Part shown: positions 55,129-64,000 of the stretch, one piece after another
Layout of the letters: the number at the start of each line of letters is the position of its first letter
How positions within the stretch are numbered: the first letter of the stretch is position 1
NCBI RefSeq assembly: GCF_009827055.1
Contig: NZ_WUMK01000002.1
Location: forward strand, 1-64,000
Length of the DNA: 64,000 nucleotides
Direction: 5' to 3'
Origin: Shinella kummerowiae
Lineage (GTDB): Bacteria; Pseudomonadota; Alphaproteobacteria; Rhizobiales; Rhizobiaceae
Notes under the pieces: generated by a model
Database searches by the model: none
The model's input: the letters and a program-made list of their open reading frames with translations, nothing else
What the model was told of the DNA's origin: nothing
Made by a program: the position numbers and the translations under genes

Positions 55129-56415
55129 ATGCCCTGGCAAAGCCCGATTTCTCCCGGCATCTCCTGGTATGAGGCGACCGTTGGAGACCGTCCCGAATAT
55201 GCTCCGCTCGACGGCTCGGTCGAGGCCGATGTCGCCATTGTCGGCGGCGGCTTCACCGGCCTGCAGGCCGCTTATAATCTCGCTCAGAAGGGCGTGCGCG
55301 TCGTGCTCATCGAAGCGCACCGCTTCGGCGACGGCGCGTCGGGCCGCAACGGCGGCCAGCTCGGCACCGGCCAGCGCGCCGAGGCCGAAAGCCTGGAGGC
55401 GGAACTCGGCTTCGAGCGCGCCAAGGCGCTGTTCGACCTCGCCGAAAACGCCAAGCGGCATATCCACGACTTCGCCAACGCCCAGAACCTCGACATCGAA
55501 TACATGCCGGGCCAGCTCAATGTGAGCCACAAGGAAAGCTACGAGAAGGAGTTCCGCGATCATATCGAGATCGCCGCGACCCGCTTCGGCTATCCGCACA
55601 TGGACTATATGGACCGGGCGGAGACGGAGGAGCGCGTCGGCTCGAAGCGTTTCTTCTTCGGCCTGCGCGACACCGGCACCGGCCATATCCATCCGATGAA
55701 GCTCCTGGTCGGCATCGCCCGCGCCGCGCAAGCGGCGGGCGCCAGCCTGCATGAGAAGACCCCTGCCCTGAAGATCGAGCGGGCGGGCGGCAAGGCGGTC
55801 ATCACCACGGCGAGAGGCACGATCCGCGCGGACAAGGCGCTGATCGCCTGCAATGCCTATATCGGCAATCTGGAGCCGAAGACGGCGGACCATGTCATGC
55901 CGATCCGCTCTTTCATCGGCGCGACGGTGCCGCTCGACAAATTTCCGTCGGTCATTCCCGGCGGCGAGGCGATCGCCGATACACGCTTCGTCGTGCGCTA
56001 TTTCCGCAAGACCCGCGACGGGCGGCTGCTGTTCGGCGGGCGCGAGGCCTATACGTCCGACAATCCCGACGACATGACGCCACCGATCCGTCGGCAGATC
56101 GAAGAAGTCTATCCGGAACTGAAGGGCATCGAACTCACCCATGCCTGGGGCGGCTCGGTCGGCATCACCATGCCGCGCAAGCCCTATGTGCGCGAGGTCA
56201 TGCCGGGCATCACGACGATCGGCGGCTATTCCGGCCATGGCGTCATGCTGTCAAACTACTGTGGCAAGCTCTATGCCGAGGACGTGACCGGCGGCAGCAC
56301 CGAACTCGACCACCTGAAGGCCCTGAAAATCCCGGCCTTCCCCGGTGGTCCGCGGTTCCGATCGCCGCTTCTGTTCCTCGCCATGACGTGGTACGCGCTA
56401 CGCGACAAGCTCTGA
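55129..56415 (+). CDS. puuB: Gamma-glutamylputrescine oxidase (FAD-dependent DAO family)
   Basis: A 428-residue flavoenzyme. VAIVGGGFTGLQAAYNLAQ is the FAD-binding fold near residue 35; FGDGASGRNGGQLGTGQR, GHIHPMKLLVGIARAA and GYSGHGVMLSNYCGKLYAED are conserved in the PuuB/OrdL family. It oxidises gamma-glutamylputrescine to the aldehyde with hydrogen peroxide release. I use the ATG at 55129; a GTG three codons upstream is possible. The later enzymes (PuuC, PuuD) are not in the window. Confidence 0.9.
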   Translation: MPWQSPISPGISWYEATVGDRPEYAPLDGSVEADVAIVGGGFTGLQAAYNLAQKGVRVVLIEAHRFGDGASGRNGGQLGTGQRAEAESLEAELGFERAKALFDLAENAKRHIHDFANAQNLDIEYMPGQLNVSHKESYEKEFRDHIEIAATRFGYPHMDYMDRAETEERVGSKRFFFGLRDTGTGHIHPMKLLVGIARAAQAAGASLHEKTPALKIERAGGKAVITTARGTIRADKALIACNAYIGNLEPKTADHVMPIRSFIGATVPLDKFPSVIPGGEAIADTRFVVRYFRKTRDGRLLFGGREAYTSDNPDDMTPPIRRQIEEVYPELKGIELTHAWGGSVGITMPRKPYVREVMPGITTIGGYSGHGVMLSNYCGKLYAEDVTGGSTELDHLKALKIPAFPGGPRFRSPLLFLAMTWYALRDKL

Positions 56416-56511
56416 TCTGTTCGGAAACACCGATTTTGTTGCGTTGCGCGCTGGTGTTTTTAAATCGATTAGATTATAACGCCCGACAACAGAACGAGAT
56501 CGAGATATCCG

Positions 56512-57984
56512 ATGAGCAGCCAGATCATTCCCGTTGAGCCTTTCGACTATGTCGTGTTCGGCGGAACCGGCGATCTTGCGGAACGCAAGCTCCTTCCGGC
56601 CCTTTACCACCGGCAGCTCGCCGGCCAGCTCTCCGACCCGACGCGCATCATCGGCGCGTCGCGCACAGCGCTGACGGATGCGGAATACCGCAAGTTCGCT
56701 GTCGATGCGCTGAAGGAGCACCTGAAGCCGGGCGAATTCGACGACGAGCAGATCAAGACCTTCTGCGACCGGCTGTTCTACATCGCCGTCGACGCGAAGT
56801 CCGACCAGGGCTGGGACAAGCTGAAGGACCTGCTCGACGAGGGCAAGGAGCGCGTGCGTGCTTTCTACCTCGCGGTGGCGCCCGCGATCTTCGGTGATAT
56901 CTCGGAAAAGATCCGCGACCACAAGCTGATCACCAAGCAGACCCGCATCGTGGTGGAAAAGCCGATCGGCCGTGACCTCGCGTCCGCCAACGAACTGAAC
57001 AACACGATCGGCAAGGTTTTCCGCGAAGAGCAGATTTTCCGCATCGACCATTATCTCGGCAAGGAGACGGTGCAGAACCTGATGGCGCTGCGCTTCGCCA
57101 ACGCGCTCTACGAGCCGCTGTGGAACTCCGCGCATATCGACCATGTGCAGATCACCGTCGCCGAATCCGTCGGCCTCGAAAGCCGGGCCGGCTACTACGA
57201 CAAGGCCGGCGCACTGCGCGACATGGTGCAGAACCACATTCTCCAGCTGCTCTGCCTTGTGGCGATGGAAGTGCCCTCCTCCATGGACGCCGAGGCGGTT
57301 CGCGACGAAAAGCTCAAGGTGCTGCGCGCCCTGAAGCCGATCGACCAGTACAATGTTGAACGTCTCACCGTGCGCGGCCAGTATCGCGCGGGTGCCTCGT
57401 CGGGCGGCCCGGTCAAGGGCTATCTCGAAGAGCTGGAAGGCGGTGTTTCCAGCACGGAAACCTTTGTCGGCATCAAGGCCGAGATCGGCAACTGGCGCTG
57501 GGCGGGTGTGCCCTTCTACATCCGCACCGGCAAACGCCTTGCCGCGCGCATGTCGGAAATCGTCATCACCTTCAAGCCGATCCCGCACTCGATCTTCGAC
57601 CCCTCCGCTGGCCGCATCGAAGCCAACCAGCTGATCATCCGTCTCCAGCCGGATGAAGGCGTCAAGCAGTCGCTGATGATCAAGGACCCCGGTCCGGGCG
57701 GCATGCGCCTGCGCAACGTCTCGCTCGACATGAGCTTCGCCGAAGCTTTCGACGCGCGCAATGCGGACGCCTACGAGCGCCTGCTGCTCGACGTCGTGCG
57801 TAACAACCAGACGCTTTTCATGCGCCGCGACGAAGTCGAGGCGGCATGGCGCTGGGTCGACCCGATCCTCAAGGCCTGGGAAGCGACCGGCCAGCAGGTT
57901 CAGGGCTACACCGCCGGCACCTGGGGTCCGAGCCAGGCCATCGCTCTCATCGAGCGTGACGGCCGCACCTGGCATGAGACGTAA
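56512..57984 (+). CDS. zwf: Glucose-6-phosphate 1-dehydrogenase
   Basis: A 490-residue enzyme. The NADP-binding motif is FGGTGDLAERKLLPAL (from residue 16) and the catalytic motif is RIDHYLGKE with His180-region residues (177-185). GVPFYIRTGKRL is also conserved. It oxidises glucose 6-phosphate to 6-phosphogluconolactone, feeding the Entner-Doudoroff route that rhizobia use for sugars. It begins the zwf-pgl-edd operon; pgl starts 9 bases after its stop. Confidence 0.97.
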   Translation: MSSQIIPVEPFDYVVFGGTGDLAERKLLPALYHRQLAGQLSDPTRIIGASRTALTDAEYRKFAVDALKEHLKPGEFDDEQIKTFCDRLFYIAVDAKSDQGWDKLKDLLDEGKERVRAFYLAVAPAIFGDISEKIRDHKLITKQTRIVVEKPIGRDLASANELNNTIGKVFREEQIFRIDHYLGKETVQNLMALRFANALYEPLWNSAHIDHVQITVAESVGLESRAGYYDKAGALRDMVQNHILQLLCLVAMEVPSSMDAEAVRDEKLKVLRALKPIDQYNVERLTVRGQYRAGASSGGPVKGYLEELEGGVSSTETFVGIKAEIGNWRWAGVPFYIRTGKRLAARMSEIVITFKPIPHSIFDPSAGRIEANQLIIRLQPDEGVKQSLMIKDPGPGGMRLRNVSLDMSFAEAFDARNADAYERLLLDVVRNNQTLFMRRDEVEAAWRWVDPILKAWEATGQQVQGYTAGTWGPSQAIALIERDGRTWHET

Positions 57985-57993
57985 GGAAGACCG

Positions 57994-58692
57994 ATGAACG
58001 CGAGACTGCATGAATTCAAGGATGGCGCGGCGTTGGCCGAAGGGCTGGCGGACCGGGTGTCTGCAACCCTTGCGGACGCCATCGCGGCACGTGGCCGGGC
58101 GACCATCGCGGTCTCCGGCGGCTCCACGCCGAAGGCGTTCTTCAAGGCCATGTCGACCCGCGACATCGACTGGGCAAAGGTGACCGTAACCCTGATCGAC
58201 GAGCGTTTCGTACCGGCCGACAACCCGCGCTCGAACCACTTGCTCGTCGCGGAAAACCTGCTTCAAGGCAAGGCGAAAGCCGCGACCTTCCTGCCGCTCT
58301 ACCGGGATGCAGGCAGCGCGGAAGAGGCCGCAGCGATCGCGACGGCCGATGCCGCCACACTCGGACATCCCTTCGACGTCGCCATTCTCGGCATGGGAAC
58401 GGATGGCCACACGGCCTCCTTCTTCCCGGGCGGCAGCAAGCTTGCCGAGGCTATTTCGCCCGAGACGCCACGTGGCGTGATCACCATGGAGGCGGAAGGC
58501 GCCGGCGAGACCCGCCTTACCTTCACCTTCACCAGCCTTCAGGATGCACGCCTGCTGGTGCTGCATATCGAGGGCCAGGGCAAGAAGGACGTTCTGGCCG
58601 CCGCGGAAAGCGACGGCCCGGAAACTGACATGCCGATCCGTGCCGTTCTGCGGCGCGCGGCAACGCCAGTCGATATCTACTGGGCGCCATAA
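57994..58692 (+). CDS. pgl: 6-phosphogluconolactonase
   Basis: A 232-residue enzyme of the DevB/Pgl type. Motifs are AVSGGSTPKAFFKAM, VTLIDERFVPADNPRSNHLL and the active-site stretch LGMGTDGHTASFFPG. It hydrolyses the lactone to 6-phosphogluconate. It is closely packed behind zwf; AAGGAAG precedes the ATG. Confidence 0.96.
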   Translation: MNARLHEFKDGAALAEGLADRVSATLADAIAARGRATIAVSGGSTPKAFFKAMSTRDIDWAKVTVTLIDERFVPADNPRSNHLLVAENLLQGKAKAATFLPLYRDAGSAEEAAAIATADAATLGHPFDVAILGMGTDGHTASFFPGGSKLAEAISPETPRGVITMEAEGAGETRLTFTFTSLQDARLLVLHIEGQGKKDVLAAAESDGPETDMPIRAVLRRAATPVDIYWAP

Positions 58693-58814
58693 CACGCTCA
58701 ACCGGCTGAAGCCGAACATGCCCGGCGCGCGACGCCAATGAACAGCGGACAGCGCAGCGTTCCCGCCCGCTTTGCCGCGCGAAAATGCAATCGAGAGAGG
58801 TCAGGATAGCTCCC

Positions 58815-60635
58815 ATGTCCGCCGACAAACGCATCGAAGCCATTACAGCCCGCATCGTCGAACGCTCGAAGCCGCACCGTGGCCCCTATCTTGACCGCGT
58901 GCGTGCGGCCGCCTCCAAGGGCGTGCACCGCGGCGTGCTGTCCTGCGGCAACCTCGCGCACGGCTTTGCCGTCTGTTCCCCCGCCGAGAAGGACGCGCTC
59001 GCCGGCGACCGCGTCCCGAACCTCGGCATCATCACCTCCTATAACGACATGCTCTCGGCCCACCAGCCGTTCGAGACCTATCCGGAGCTGATCCGCCAGG
59101 CCGCCCGCGAGGCCGGCGGCGTGGCGCAGGTCGCCGGCGGCGTGCCCGCCATGTGCGACGGCGTCACCCAGGGCCAGCCGGGCATGGAGCTGTCGCTGTT
59201 TTCGCGTGACCTGATCGCCATGGCGGCCGGCATCGGCCTGTCGCACAACATGTTCGATTCGGTGGTCTATCTCGGTGTCTGCGACAAGATCGTGCCCGGC
59301 CTGACGATCGCCGCGCTGACCTTCGGCCATCTGCCGGCCGTCTTCATTCCCGCCGGGCCGATGACCTCCGGCCTGCCGAACGACGAGAAGGCGCGGGTGC
59401 GCCAGCTCTTCGCCGAGGGCAAGGCTGGCCGTGCGGAGCTGCTCGAAGCCGAGTCAAAATCCTACCACGGCCCCGGCACCTGTACGTTCTACGGCACCGC
59501 CAATTCCAACCAGATGCTGATGGAGATCATGGGCTTCCACATGCCCGGCGCCTCCTTCATCAATCCGGGCACGCCGCTGCGCGATGCGCTGACCAGGGAA
59601 GCCACCAAGCGGGCACTCGCCATCACCGCGCAAGGCAATGAGTTCACCCCGGCCGGCGAGATGATCGACGAGCGCTCGATCGTCAACGGCGTGGTCGGCC
59701 TGCACGCAACCGGAGGCTCGACCAATCACACGCTGCACCTCATCGCCATGGCGCGCGCGGCCGGCATCCTGCTGACCTGGAAGGATATTTCCGACCTGTC
59801 CGACACCGTGCCGCTGCTCGCCCGCGTCTATCCGAACGGTCTGGCCGACGTGAACCATTTCCACGCGGCCGGCGGCATGGGCTTCCTCATCCAGGAACTG
59901 CTGAAGCACGGCATGCTGCATGACGACGTGCGCACCGTCTTCGGCCAGGGCCTGAAGGCCTATGCGATCGACCCGAAGCTCAGCGACAGCGGCGCGGTGG
60001 TGCGTGAACCGTCGCCGAAGGTCAGCCACGACCCGAAGGTGCTCGCCAATATCGAGACGCCCTTCCAGGCGACCGGCGGACTGAAAATGCTGACCGGCAA
60101 TATCGGCAATGCAGTGATCAAGATTTCCGCCGTGAAGCCGGAGCGCCACGTCATCGAGGCGCCGGCCAAGGTGTTCCACGACCAGCAGGAGCTCAACGTC
60201 GCCTTCAAGGCCGGCGAACTGACAGGCGATTTCATCGCTGTCGTGCGCTTCCAGGGGCCGAAGGCGAACGGCATGCCGGAACTGCACAAGCTGACCACCG
60301 TGCTCGGCATCCTTCAGGACCGCGGCCAGCGCGTGGCGCTCCTCACCGACGGCCGCATGTCAGGCGCTTCCGGCAAGGTTCCGGCGGCGATCCACATCAC
60401 GCCCGAGGCGGTCGACAACGGCCCGATCGGCCGTATTCAGACCGGCGACATCATCCGGCTCGATGCCACGCATGGCACGATCGAAGTTCTGGTCAACGCC
60501 GCCGAGTTCGCCGCCCGCCCGCAGGCGACGGCCGATCTCTCCGGCAACGAATTCGGCATGGGTCGCGAACTCTTCGCGCCGTTCCGTGCGATTGCCGGAC
60601 CGGCGGACCACGGCGCAAGCGTGCTGTTTGCGTGA
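58815..60635 (+). CDS. edd: Phosphogluconate dehydratase
   Basis: A 606-residue [4Fe-4S] dehydratase of the IlvD/Edd family. Motifs are [40 protein letters not shown] (cluster Cys), [20 protein letters not shown] and [20 protein letters not shown]. It converts 6-phosphogluconate to KDPG. The ATG at 58815 fits the family; an upstream in-frame start at 58785 is weaker. The KDPG aldolase gene (eda) is not in the window, as is usual in Rhizobiaceae, where it lies elsewhere. Confidence 0.97.
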   Translation: MSADKRIEAITARIVERSKPHRGPYLDRVRAAASKGVHRGVLSCGNLAHGFAVCSPAEKDALAGDRVPNLGIITSYNDMLSAHQPFETYPELIRQAAREAGGVAQVAGGVPAMCDGVTQGQPGMELSLFSRDLIAMAAGIGLSHNMFDSVVYLGVCDKIVPGLTIAALTFGHLPAVFIPAGPMTSGLPNDEKARVRQLFAEGKAGRAELLEAESKSYHGPGTCTFYGTANSNQMLMEIMGFHMPGASFINPGTPLRDALTREATKRALAITAQGNEFTPAGEMIDERSIVNGVVGLHATGGSTNHTLHLIAMARAAGILLTWKDISDLSDTVPLLARVYPNGLADVNHFHAAGGMGFLIQELLKHGMLHDDVRTVFGQGLKAYAIDPKLSDSGAVVREPSPKVSHDPKVLANIETPFQATGGLKMLTGNIGNAVIKISAVKPERHVIEAPAKVFHDQQELNVAFKAGELTGDFIAVVRFQGPKANGMPELHKLTTVLGILQDRGQRVALLTDGRMSGASGKVPAAIHITPEAVDNGPIGRIQTGDIIRLDATHGTIEVLVNAAEFAARPQATADLSGNEFGMGRELFAPFRAIAGPADHGASVLFA

Positions 60636-60690
60636 GGGCTAAGAGAGGGCCGACACCCTTTCAATGCCATCGGCTCTCAAACCTCTCCAT

Positions 60691-60765
60691 CGTCATGGTC
60701 GGGCCTGGCCCGACCATCCACGCCACGGGTGCCGATGGATCCTCGGGTCAAGCCCGAGGATGACG
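60691..60765. repeat. RIME-like intergenic palindromic repeat, copy 2
   Basis: Palindrome ATGGTCGGGCC/CCCGACCAT followed about 30 bases later by CCTCGGG-TCAAG-CCCGAGG and ATGACG, between the convergent edd and PilZ-like genes. It shares the order and the ending of copy 1 at 13374-13450. Bases 60766-60825 hold no further feature. Confidence 0.6.
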
Positions 60766-60825
60766 AACGTTGGTGATTTAGGGTCGCCAGATCAGGCGGC
60801 GCTGTTGCACGCCCCTCTTTTCGTC

Positions 60826-61239
60826 TCAGCTATAGATATCCAGCGTCCGGCCCTGGTGGTTGCGGTGCGACGAGTAGACGAAGATGCGCTGCAAGTCCTT
60901 GTCGGAGAGCAGCCGCAGGAAGCGGGCTTCGACGACGTCGTTGGGATAGACGCGCTGTGTCAGGCAGCCGATCATCGGCAGACGGGCGCTGACGATATCG
61001 AGATAGAAGTTGCGCGGCAGCTGGAACTTCGTCGTCATGGTGATGACGGCGCCGCTCCTCGACAGCTTAATGATGAGACCGCGGCGGGAGACGAGATTGA
61101 CGAGGCCACCGTTTTCGGTGAACTCGATGCGCGCCTCGTTGCAGGTGTCCTCCATCGGGAAACTCTTCTCCCGATCGTACATGAAGGACTCTTCCTTGCT
61201 CAGGTAATTGTTACGCGGTACCGATCCCTGAATGCCCAT
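60826..61239 (-). CDS. Small PilZ-like protein of unknown function
   Basis: A 137-residue soluble protein. From about residue 45 it shows a beta-rich segment (GGLVNLVSRRGLIIKLSRSG, then FQLPRNFYLDIVSARLPMIG) resembling degenerate PilZ domains of rhizobia, in which the DxSxxG motif is reduced to LSRSGA and no RxxxR is evident. Cyclic di-GMP binding is therefore doubtful. It stands alone, convergent with edd and on the same strand as aglK upstream. Confidence 0.6.
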   Translation of the reverse strand: MGIQGSVPRNNYLSKEESFMYDREKSFPMEDTCNEARIEFTENGGLVNLVSRRGLIIKLSRSGAVITMTTKFQLPRNFYLDIVSARLPMIGCLTQRVYPNDVVEARFLRLLSDKDLQRIFVYSSHRNHQGRTLDIYS

Positions 61240-61345
61240 CTGCCTGCTGTCCCCGGCCCTGTCTCTTTCTGGGAAAACCTAGAGGAGCAACGCTTAACAA
61301 CGGGTTGAGCGGCGGGGCGAAATCCTGCCGCTCGATCGATTCGCG

Positions 61346-62437
<1,092 letters not shown>

Positions 62438-62466
62438 GTCTCTCTCCCCTTTTGCGTTTTGACCGA

Positions 62467-64000
62467 TCAAGCGAAACGGGCGAAGAACCCGCTCCAGGCC
62501 GGAAGTTCGATATTTTCCTCATGCATGATACTGTCGAAGCCATGGCCCTCCAGCGCTTCCAGCGTGCCGGACGGCAGATCGGCAAGACGCGCCACCGGGC
62601 TCATGTTGAAGGCGCAGAAGACCTTTTCATTGCCATGCGTGCGCACGAAGGACAGGATCGCGCCTTCTGCCGAGTGGAACTGGATCTCGCCCTTGACGAG
62701 GGCAGCGTGCTCCTTGCGGAAGGTCAGGAAACGCCGGTAATGCGCCAGCACCGAGGCTTCGTCGCCGTCCTGCACGTTGACGGCACGCTCAAGATGGACG
62801 GGCGCAACCGGAAGCCACGGCTTACCAAGACTGAAGCCGCCGGACTGTTGCCCGCTATCCCAGACCATCGGCGTGCGGCAGCCGTCGCGCCCCTTGAAAT
62901 CCGGCCAGAACTGAATGCCGTAGGGGTCCTGAAGGTCCTCATAGGCGAGCTCGGCCTCGGGAAGCGCAAGCTCCTCGCCCTGATAGATGCAAACCGAGCC
63001 GCGCAGCGACATCAGAAGGCTGGCGAGCAGCTTGGCATGGGCCTCATGGTCGGTAACCGCATTGCCCCAGCGGCTGATATGGCGCATCACGTCATGGTTC
63101 GAGAAGGCCCAGCAGACCCAGCCCTCGGGTGCCGCCTTTTCCAGCGCGTGCTGCGTTTCGGCGACGAAGGCCGGCGTCAGCGGATCGGGCGCCAGGAACT
63201 CGAAGGCATAGCACATGTGCATCTTGTCGCCGCCGGAGGTGTATTCGCCGGCGATCTCCAGGCCACGCTGGCTGTCGCCGACTTCGCCGACGGCGGCAAT
63301 CGCCGGGAACTCTTCCATGACCGCGCGAAAACGCTTCAGGAATTCCAGGTTTTCCGGCTGGTTCTTGTCGTAGAGATGTTCCTGGTAGTTGTAGGGGTTC
63401 ACGGCCGGTGCGGTCTGCGCATTGCGGCGCTCGGGGGCAAGCGACGGGTTGTCGCGCAGTTCCTTGTCGTGGAAGTAGAAGTTGATCGTGTCGAGGCGAA
63501 AGCCATCGACGCCGCGCTCCAGCCAGAAGCGGGCAACCGACAGCAGCGCGTCCTGAACCTCTGGATTGTGCAAGTTGAGGTCCGGCTGCGAGGTCAGGAA
63601 ATTGTGCATGTAATATTGCAGGCGGGTCGGATCCCACTGCCAGGCGGAGCCGCCGAAGATCGACAGCCAGTTGTTCGGCGGTGTGCCATCCGGCTTGGAA
63701 TCCGCCCAGACATACCAGTCCGCCCGCGGGTTGGTGCGCCGGGAGCGGCTTTCGACGAACCAGGGGTGTTTGTCTGACGTGTGCGACAGGACGAGGTCGA
63801 TCATCACGCGGATGTTGAGGCGATGGGCCTCGGCGATCAGCGCGTCGAAATCGGCAAGCACGCCGAAGATCGGATCGACGTCCTGGTAATCCGAGACGTC
63901 GTAGCCGAAATCCTTCATCGGCGAAGTGAAGAACGGCGAGATCCAGATCGCATCCACCCCGAGCGAGGCGACATGGCCGAGGCGTTCGGTGATGCCGCGC
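62467..64000 (-). CDS. aglA: Alpha-glucosidase AglA (GH13), 5' end outside the window
   Basis: The C-terminal 510 codons of a GH13 family 23 alpha-glucosidase. The frame is open through the right edge, reading GITERLGHVASLGVDAIWIS there, so perhaps 30-40 codons are missing. Seen are DLVLSHTSDKHPWF (region I), GVDGFRLDTINFY (region II, nucleophile Asp), AVGEVGD (acid/base Glu) and FSNHDVMR (region IV). It hydrolyses sucrose, maltose or trehalose in the cytoplasm after import by the AglEFGK transporter. The stop lies 30 bases before aglK. Confidence 0.95.
   Translation of the reverse strand, partial: RGITERLGHVASLGVDAIWISPFFTSPMKDFGYDVSDYQDVDPIFGVLADFDALIAEAHRLNIRVMIDLVLSHTSDKHPWFVESRSRRTNPRADWYVWADSKPDGTPPNNWLSIFGGSAWQWDPTRLQYYMHNFLTSQPDLNLHNPEVQDALLSVARFWLERGVDGFRLDTINFYFHDKELRDNPSLAPERRNAQTAPAVNPYNYQEHLYDKNQPENLEFLKRFRAVMEEFPAIAAVGEVGDSQRGLEIAGEYTSGGDKMHMCYAFEFLAPDPLTPAFVAETQHALEKAAPEGWVCWAFSNHDVMRHISRWGNAVTDHEAHAKLLASLLMSLRGSVCIYQGEELALPEAELAYEDLQDPYGIQFWPDFKGRDGCRTPMVWDSGQQSGGFSLGKPWLPVAPVHLERAVNVQDGDEASVLAHYRRFLTFRKEHAALVKGEIQFHSAEGAILSFVRTHGNEKVFCAFNMSPVARLADLPSGTLEALEGHGFDSIMHEENIELPAWSGFFARFA

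Overview
The window reads as an ordinary stretch of chromosome from a fast-growing member of the Rhizobiaceae (Rhizobium, Agrobacterium, Ensifer or Shinella type). The evidence is the high G+C, the PhyR/NepR general stress response, RirA iron control, a PdhS/PleC-type cell-cycle kinase, an alphaproteobacterial tRNA-His (no encoded G-1, A73), the zwf-pgl-edd Entner-Doudoroff operon, an aglA-aglK alpha-glucoside operon and a rhizobial cellulose operon with bcsN. I see no phage, insertion sequence, CRISPR array, plasmid replication gene or obvious genomic island. Genus is not decidable from the sequence alone.

Layout. 0.3-3.9 kb: small stress-type genes (UPF0114, DUF1328, CsbD, a small unknown, DUF3309, a glycine-zipper lipoprotein) next to divergent nepR and phyR. 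Four of these genes sit behind matches to the EcfG promoter GGAAC-N16-CGTT, but no ecfG gene adjoins nepR. 3.9-9.8 kb: a RidA protein and a complete dipeptide/oligopeptide ABC operon (dppA-B-C-D-F, minus strand). 9.8-11.6 kb: a long inverted repeat with a U-run, a LuxR-type solo and a single-domain receiver. 11.6-13.3 kb: rirA divergent from a ferric-iron binding protein, with Irr-type and RirA-type operators between them. 13.5-15.7 kb: an M48 protease overlapping a YjgN/DUF898 membrane protein. 15.8-18.3 kb: methylmalonate-semialdehyde dehydrogenase divergent from a LysR regulator, with a perfect 10-bp inverted repeat between them. 18.3-25.8 kb: cellulose synthesis operon bcsA-bcsB-TPR-bcsN, in which the TPR gene carries an in-frame TAG at codon 60.

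26-28.4 kb: a TetR/EamA exporter pair, tRNA-His with a 22-bp hairpin at its 3' edge, and a phasin. 28.7-34 kb: a 1206-residue PdhS-like histidine kinase and an iron-type ABC permease, 19 kb from its likely binding protein. 34.3-38.3 kb: acetoacetyl-CoA synthetase and an AsmA-like protein. 38.3-42.3 kb: putrescine ABC operon potF-G-H-I. 42.5-45.8 kb: a short-chain-acyl XRE regulator divergent from isocitrate lyase. 45.9-53.5 kb: a hydrolase, a LysR, a 54-codon gene, a VOC protein with an atypical sigma factor, a chemoreceptor and a YhiN-type flavoprotein. 53.6-56.4 kb: gamma-glutamylputrescine synthetase and oxidase. 56.5-60.6 kb: zwf-pgl-edd. 60.8-64 kb: a PilZ-like small protein, aglK, and aglA, which runs off the right edge.

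Several units fit together. PotFGHI imports putrescine and PuuA/PuuB degrade it. Acetoacetyl-CoA synthetase and the phasin belong to PHB/acetoacetate turnover, with isocitrate lyase providing growth on the resulting acetyl-CoA. The agl operon feeds glucose into zwf-pgl-edd. I did not find a convincing wholly new multi-gene system. The best leads are the interrupted cellulose TPR gene, the dense EcfG-promoter block around an ecfG-less nepR/phyR pair, the candidate sRNA upstream of dppA, the sigma factor with a VOC-like tail, and the uncharacterised small genes.
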